Assembly: GCA_902806575.1 (NCBI GenBank)
Contig: CADCXD010000002.1
Coordinates: forward strand, 682,001-746,000
From: Jackrogersella multiformis
Lineage: Eukaryota; Ascomycota; Sordariomycetes; Xylariales; Hypoxylaceae
Direction of reading: 5' to 3'
DNA length: 64,000 bases
Each line of letters opens with the position of its first letter. Within the stretch, counting starts at the first letter, position 1. Below, piece after piece: positions 57,818 to 64,000 of this stretch. A program made the position numbers and the translations under genes. The notes under the pieces were generated by a model. The model was given only the letters and a program-made list of their open reading frames with translations. It was not told the DNA's origin and did no database searches.

Positions 57818-60336
57818 TTCAAGTTATTGCCAATCTATTCGACTTGAAGCTGAACTATACCATACACTTAATGGAAGTGTTTTAAAGCTTTGGCAGTCTG
57901 GCAGTCTGGTTAGCTGCCTAAGACTACCTACTAGCAAGTCCATGATGTCAAGACTCTAGCCACTGCCGAGATCTCGGGGCGCAGGTAGAGCGGCCGGTTT
58001 GTGGCTACGAAACAAACTTAGAAAAAAGCAATGTACGAACTGTTGGGACTCTGCGCATAAAACGGCATGATGGAGAGCCAGGTTTTCTCTTGCCAGGTTT
58101 GCTACATGCATAATCTTTTTTAGCCACAGAGTTGATAGTTGTCGACTTTCAGATAAAGCATAGTATAACATATACCTAGCGCTTCGGTCATCAAACATTG
58201 TAAAGTTCATTAACTAAGTAACTATAAGCATACATATGCTAGCATCTACGTAGATATGTTTGAGGAATAAGGTGTATGAGGTACACTACACTAGGTAGGT
58301 TAAGCTTCGAGAAACGATGCTTGTGGGTAGGTCCCTGTTTGGAAAAAGTCGTTAGGGCCCAACCAGGAATGGGTTTCCCCACAAATTCCAGAAATAGCTC
58401 CAGCTTCGCACTACACTAGCGCAGGAACCACTCCGACTAGACCATAACCTAGGAGGTAACATACCTGGGTACCTCAATGATAGGTGAGATAAGGGGCATA
58501 AAAAGTTGAAATAGTACCTAGGTAGGTAGTATATTGTTAATATAGATAGATGTAAGATGTAAGATGGGAGTAAATATTTACTTTTTACTTTTTTGTGCTT
58601 ATTTGTTTCTTTTAAGACTCCGATGGTGCATGCCAATAGTAAGTTGGAATGCATGAGTTTGTTTAGCTTCGGCAATTGCGTGGTTGATTCTCATGCCAAC
58701 TAATACACGATTGACATCGACGAGAAAGACATAACAAAGTGTTTAGGTATGGCGAACTCCATATTAATAACTTTATTGGCAAGGCCGTATGATAAAAGAA
58801 TACAAATTTATATTTTTAATCATGGATGTCTTATTCATGAGACGATTAGGTAGTTACTAAAGTTTATGAAGATTACTCACTCGTCGTTGTTACCATAGCC
58901 TTTCTCTATGCATTTCTATGACGACTTAAAGGAGCTTACCTACCTGGGTAGGTGTGCTGACAGAACCTTAATGACAGTATGTCAACCTCCATACCTTATG
59001 TTCTAGTCAGATTTAGAGTTCCCGTTGTGAGATAGCAGTGTTGTTATAGATATGGAGCTTCTAGATAGGACTACCTATGAGTATAGGTAGCAGTATTGAA
59101 AGCCAACAGAGCTAGGCTGCCTGACTAACGTAATAATTGAACGGTAAGCAAAACACTATAGACCTAGTACTACGCTGCTACGTACCTACATAAGGTATTC
59201 TTGGAAGTTTGTGTGTGCCTTGTATGTGCCTTGTATCACATCATAACCAAGATTTACATGCATCCTAAGAAAAATACGTCAACCTTATTAGATTCAAAAC
59301 TTCCAAACTTTCGTACTCACATGCGCTACATAGGTACCTAGGTATGTACGTAGTACCTAACAGCAGTAGACATCGGTGATGTGACGAGGTGGGGACTGTA
59401 TTTTATACTTGATATGCAAGGAATGCATTAGGGCCATATCCAGTAGCCGATACATACATGATGTATCTAGGTACCAGGCGAAATAGCTATCCCTTGGAAT
59501 CTTGGCTCTTATGGGAGGCCACTACCGAAACAACCAGCCCGAACAGGTACCTAGTGTACCTAGGTACCTACACAGGTAGGTAGCGTAAACAACTGGCAAC
59601 CGCTACTACGTAGACAGGCACTTCATTTGTACCTACCCCCCTTGTCAAAATTCATGTTTCAAGCCAACCCCAAATCCGACCGCAATCTGCAGGGCCTCCT
59701 ACATTTTTTGACTGTACACTATGTATCTGATCACTGATCCTCCCGAGTCTAGTGACAGGGAATTTAATCTTTTTTTTGAAGACATCTTTTTTTCCCTTCT
59801 TCCCCTCGAGTAGCGTATTAAATAATAATCACCATTCCAATCTCACCACATCTATTAATTCCAACGTCTTCCCGAATTGATGACCATCTATATTTAGATT
59901 CTAAGCACCGAGTCAATTCACCCGAGATCTTACCCATTGCCCACCTACCTAGGTAGCCTATGCGGATCTAATAGCACTACCTACCTAGGTACTTACCTGG
60001 TCTCGTAGGAAATAAGAAATAAAGTTAGGTGTTGGTCCGTGGTCGAGGGCGAGGGCGAGGCGTAAAACCCGTCCAACTTTCTCCAGCCCTCCACCTCCAC
60101 CCTCTTAGAGACCCTCCACCCTCCAGCCCCTTGCGACAAATCCACCACCTGGGCACCGAGGAACAGGAAAGAGAAGAGGGAGGCGCAGGGAAAAGAAGAG
60201 AAGGCAAAAAATAAAATTCAGGGCATACAACAATACACAAGCTATTCGATGTTATGAACGAACAGACCTATTACAGAGTTCATCTAATACCAAACCGTGG
60301 GAATTGATTTCCACGGAGCTCCTAGAAAATAACACC
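57818..60336. other. Intergenic region with ACCTAGGT elements
   Basis: No supportable gene; the longest frame is about 107 codons without a domain. Repeats at 58513-58526, 59331-59346, 59551-59582 and 59946-59998. The final 300 bases, pyrimidine-rich and containing GAGGGC units near 60040-60060, are the likely leader of the polarity-factor gene. Confidence 0.5.
59331..59998. repeat. ACCTAGGT elements upstream of the Bud14/Tea4-like gene
   Basis: TACCTAGGTA palindromes at 59335-59344, 59557-59566, 59946-59955 and 59982-59991, with extensions such as ACAGGTAGGTAG and CTACCTACC. They lie 0.3-1.0 kb upstream of the start codon at 60337. Confidence 0.8.
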
Positions 60337-63300
60337 ATGACAAGACCCCAGATGATTCGGGCTGGTAAGTCTGATCTACATCCACTACACCCATACACCC
60401 ATACTACCCAGCTACCTGCGCTTCGTAATTGCTACGAGCCCGCCGCGCTTTTGAGAGCCAGGGGAGGGAGAGAAAAAATTATTACAATGCAACAACCAAC
60501 CCCTTGTCCTTCGGAATTGTGAATTGTTATTTTTTTTTTGTCCTTGTACTGTGTTACTTGCTAACACTTCACCCTTTCTTTTAAACTCTCTAGACACCAT
60601 TGACCTCCAAAATCAAGAGTCTCCCTCCGCGAAGAAACATACCCATCCTTCTTCGAAAACAGCGCCGAACGGGTCACTCGCGCCGCATCAGGCTGAGACC
60701 TTACGCGAAGTCGAAGAAGACAGGGCTGGAGAGGAAGCTCGAAGCCCTAGAGCCTCGTGGCCTGATGGTGACGACCGTACCGATATACAACAATACGCCG
60801 AAGACCTCGTCAACGGTATTCAGAGCTCCTTGAATGGCAACAAGATGCAATCTGAAGATGCGCTCGCTATCGCGCAAAATGGAGGAGTCACGGTCAGTGC
60901 CTCCGACGACGGAGACATGGATACCAATACCGACGACGACATGGATGATGATATGATGGACAAAATCTCGAGCTCTCCTTCGATTGAAGATGGTGGGTGC
61001 TCCCTTCCGCCGCCTGCCTGGCCGCAGCGCGTCGATTCCCTGCACCCTGCGGTCCTGCATCGCGATCCCCCCTATTCTCCGGTACTCAGCGAGACGAGAT
61101 TATCCCTAACGCGTCTCCATCCTGCCAAACACTCACCCCCACAACACTCCGACCAGCAGGCAAGCAAGGCTCCTGCTGATGGGTCAAATCGTCACCGTCC
61201 TCTTCCTGGTGAGTATGCCGGATCGGCCAATAGCGCGAACCATACCAATGAGCTGGACGACCTGTCGCTACCCGAGCCTCGATTGGTCATTTAGGGAATG
61301 GACCCGACGGCGTCGGTAGATAAAACAGGACAGCACATCGAAAGCGATAGCATTGAAAGATCTGGCCTCTCTCGAGCGCAATTGAAGATCGAGGATTTCT
61401 CCTTGGATCACCAACTGAATATCCGAGCCGCCAAACCCGAATTGGACACGGAACAACATGAATTCTCGCCTTACGACTTCTTATTTCCTTATGTTGCCTC
61501 TGGAGAGGATGGTGATGACGATGACGAAATTCTTTTGACTACTGATCCTAAATTCCTTGATATTGGTTGGGGTGGCGATTACTTACAAGATTTAGAGGAC
61601 ATCGATTTTGAGTTCGTCTACGCCCTTCACACTTTCGTCGCTACGGTCGAGGGCCAAGCCAATGCCACCAAGGGTGATACCATGGTGCTATTGGATGATA
61701 GTAACAGTTACTGGTGGCTCGTTAGAGTGGTAAAGGATAGTAGTATAGGTATGGTGCATATCGGCGTCTTTAAAATCTAGATTATAGCTTACGTTTTGAT
61801 TGCCAGGATACTTACCCGCAGAGCACATCGAGACACCTACCGAAAGGCTAGCGCGTCTCAATAAGCACCGGAATATTGATGTATGTGGCATTACTCATGG
61901 AGACTGAAGGCTATAGTTCTAACGACAGATTAGCTATCGGCGACCATGCTTGGCGATCAAGCAGAGAAGACTAAGAACCCCTTAATGACAGCCATGAAGA
62001 GGAGAAAAGCCAAAACGGTCGCCTTCGCAGCCCCGACTTACGTTGACTATAGTGACATAGATTATTCCACCGATGAGGAGGATGGCGATGGTGAAAATGA
62101 TAAGCAAGCCCAAAAGAAGGATTCGCAACAGACGCAGCAAAAAGAACAGGCAACCTCTCAGAAATCTGCGGATGATGTCTTAGATGATGAAACCGCAAAG
62201 GTAGAACCGCTCAAGACCCGAGGTCCGCAGAAACAGGTTAAAGCAGAGTCCGGCAAGGTCGAAGAAAGAGGTAGAGCGGATTCAATTACTACAAGCGAAC
62301 TTCGCAGGGATAGCAACGAGATATTCGATGCTAAGCCAGAGCGTATTACAAGGAACGGCACTGTCAGAAACACAGACTCCTTCTTCAAGGACGAAACAAT
62401 AGAGACTAAAAAGATCACACTGACTCCTGGGCTGTTACGGGATGACAACGAGGCTCGGGTCTCGAGCGACTCAAAGGACTCTTCATTACGGCAACGACAG
62501 AGCTTAGAAAAGGATCTCGCTCCTGACAAAAAGGAAGAAAAGAAGAAGAAGGAGAAGGAAAAGAAGCCAAGCGTCATCCGGAGTTTCTTCTCGAGGAAAG
62601 ATAGGAAAAAATCCATTGACGAGGACGACGACTCGTTTGGCAAGAGATCCCTGGATACCGCCGCTGAAACGGCAGAGAAAGAGGCGGAGGACGCGCAAGC
62701 CACCGAAGCCGATTCGTCGCCTGAAAAAACGGGGACGCCACAACGGAATACAAGCAAGCTTCAGAAGAATATGTCTAGAACCGATCCCTCGCCAACACGC
62801 AGGCCTTCTGTTTCAGCGTCACAGGCAGGCACAGAGCGCGGTCCCTTGCTAGCTTCGGAACCTAGGATTAACAACGTATCCAACGTACCGCCAGTGACTC
62901 TGAGAATGGTAGAGTCCGATCAACCTGAAAGCCAAGATCGGTCTTTGCAAAAGAGAGAGAGATCCAATTCGAAATCTCTTCTCTCCAAGGAAAGTAAACC
63001 ACCGAAGGTTACCAAGGCGAAATCGCGGGTTGAGCTGGATGACTTTGACTCTCCCGAGGAAGACATTCCAGAGCCAGTCAATTCTCCCCCCGAGCCCAAA
63101 CAGCAGCCGTCCGAAGAGAGACAAATACGGCCCGGTTTGCCAGGGGCGTATCCGGATAGCTACGTCGGTACCCAAACGTCCGTGTCCGAAATCAGTGACC
63201 AAGCCTCAAAGGCTCAACGTCCTAGTGCCGAAGAGCGCCTATCAGAATCTCCTGTTCAGGTATCACCGATCATGTCGTCCAACCCACCTGCTCTCATGGT

Positions 63301-63718
63301 CGATACTTCTAGTCAGGAAGACCGTTCCTCCCCCGTGTCGTCGCCATCGCCGGAACTCGTGGATATTGATGACCGAACTCATGGGAAGCAAGACTCCATG
63401 ACAACATCGACGTCAGCCACGACTACGTCGACTTGGAACGATACCAACCTCCGCGCATTCTTCGACTCGAGCTCTGATATTCGAGACTTATTGGTGATTG
63501 TCTATGACAAGACCGATGTACCACCTGCCGGCCCCGATCATCCCGTGGTAGGCTCATTGTTCCGAGAGCAAAATGCAAGGTTAGCCGAAATCACAACAGT
63601 AAGTTTCCACCGACATGGCTCATTACGGTGTTGGCCCGAACTAACACTGATATAGCAACTGGATAACATGCTTGGCGACTGGCTAGCCCGGAAGCAACGT
63701 CTCCGAGGCACGGTCTAA
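60337..63718 (+). CDS. Bud14/Tea4-like SH3-domain polarity factor and PP1 regulator
   Basis: Six exons are inferred (60337-60364, 60594-61208, 61320-61748, 61807-61880, 61934-63598, 63656-63718), about 957 residues. Relatives (Bud14 in yeast, Tea4 in fission yeast, TeaC in Aspergillus) mark growth sites at the cell tip, bind formins and recruit type-1 phosphatase. The N-terminal part is acidic (DTNTDDDMDDDMMD). The SH3 domain is about 310-370 (FVYALHTFVATVEGQ, then NSYWWLVRVV), followed by the family hallmark YLPAEHIETPTERLARLNKH. KTVAF (about 409-413) fits an RVxF-type PP1 docking site. A long Ser/Glu/Lys-rich disordered region follows, and the C-terminus IRDLLVIVYDKTDVPPAGPDHPV is conserved. 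Exon 2 and exon 3 are in one frame, interrupted by a TAG at 61292-61294. A strong GTGAGT donor at 61209 with an acceptor at 61319 (111 nt) removes it, but a nonsense mutation is the alternative. Confidence 0.88.
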
Positions 63719-64000
63719 AGCTTTATCATTTTTTTCATTTCAACGTTCGCATGAGGCTGGCGTTCCTTCCGATTACGTTGCTCATTGTATAGGCTACGAA
63801 CTGTTTTTTTATGACCCGACTTTCGATTCTTAACGGATTCTCTCCGGTTCTTCCCTTCTTCACATGGAGTGGCGCACGGAGTAAGGGGGCGGGTTGACTT
63901 TTTTGTCCCGCCGCGGGTGGGTGGTTCAGGGGGAGAAGCAAACCAAATACCATCATGGAAACACTATCCGATTTTCCTTCTGATCTCCTTTGTTTGGAGA
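63719..64000. other. 3' flank of the Bud14/Tea4-like gene
   Basis: AT-rich sequence after the stop codon, with a long T-run at 63727-63736. A 73-codon antisense frame is not supported. No polyadenylation signal could be assigned. Confidence 0.5.

Noticed and set aside
1..64000. tRNA genes, 5S rRNA genes, CRISPR arrays and intact transposons
   Set aside because: Looked for B-box-like GTTCGA motifs with pairing stems, 5S-like starts, regular spacer arrays and transposase or reverse-transcriptase motifs; none was convincing. A dedicated search (tRNAscan, Infernal, RepeatMasker) would be decisive.

Overview
The window is nuclear DNA of a filamentous ascomycete (Pezizomycotina), most likely a Sordariomycete. 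The genes carry short GT-AG introns (mostly 52-110 nt) with CTAAC-like branch points. The protein set is fungal: a C2H2/fungal-specific transcription factor, a Cdc25-type RasGEF, Bud14/Tea4, Urb2, NRDE-2, a Gef1-type CLC, GH16 and GH64. Two short TTAGGG/CCCTAA tracts match the usual fungal telomere repeat. A narrower placement, for example Xylariales, is only a guess. Exon boundaries below were worked out by hand from reading frame, splice consensus and remembered family conservation; none has been checked against transcripts.

Layout. 1-11.8 kb is gene-poor, with an SGNH/GDSL esterase (-, 2995-4287) and a disordered Lys/Glu-tailed protein (+, 6171-7154). A five-exon Cdc25-like RasGEF follows (-, 11782-15686). 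Next comes a gene desert of about 9.7 kb (15.7-25.4 kb), full of a TACCTAGGTA-type palindromic repeat. The 25-43 kb block holds a two-finger C2H2 transcription factor (+), a GH16 glucanase (+), a very GC-rich GH64 glucanase (+), an NRDE-2 splicing/RNA-surveillance factor (-) and a CLC chloride/proton exchanger (+) with a small upstream ORF. The 43-64 kb block holds a DUF4419 protein (-), the Urb2/Npa2 ribosome-assembly factor (-) back-to-back with the MICOS subunit Mic10 (+), a single-pass membrane protein (-), a (6-4) photolyase/cryptochrome whose frame is broken (-), and the Bud14/Tea4 polarity factor (+).

How the genes relate. This is mostly a collection of housekeeping and signalling genes, not a pathway cluster. 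RasGEF (Ras/cAMP signalling) and Bud14/Tea4 (polar growth) both bear on hyphal growth. GH16 and GH64 lie on the same strand 2.7 kb apart and both probably act on beta-1,3-glucan. I see no secondary-metabolite cluster and no intact transposon.

The most unusual signals are: (i) a dispersed palindromic ACCTAGGT element, overwhelmingly intergenic, present in tens of copies; (ii) a photolyase gene with an apparent one-base deletion just after a substituted catalytic-His motif; (iii) two telomere-like tracts in opposite orientation about 36 kb apart; (iv) a GH64 protein with no obvious signal peptide but a basic amphipathic C-terminal tail; and (v) an upstream ORF made of a 9-bp repeat in front of the CLC gene.
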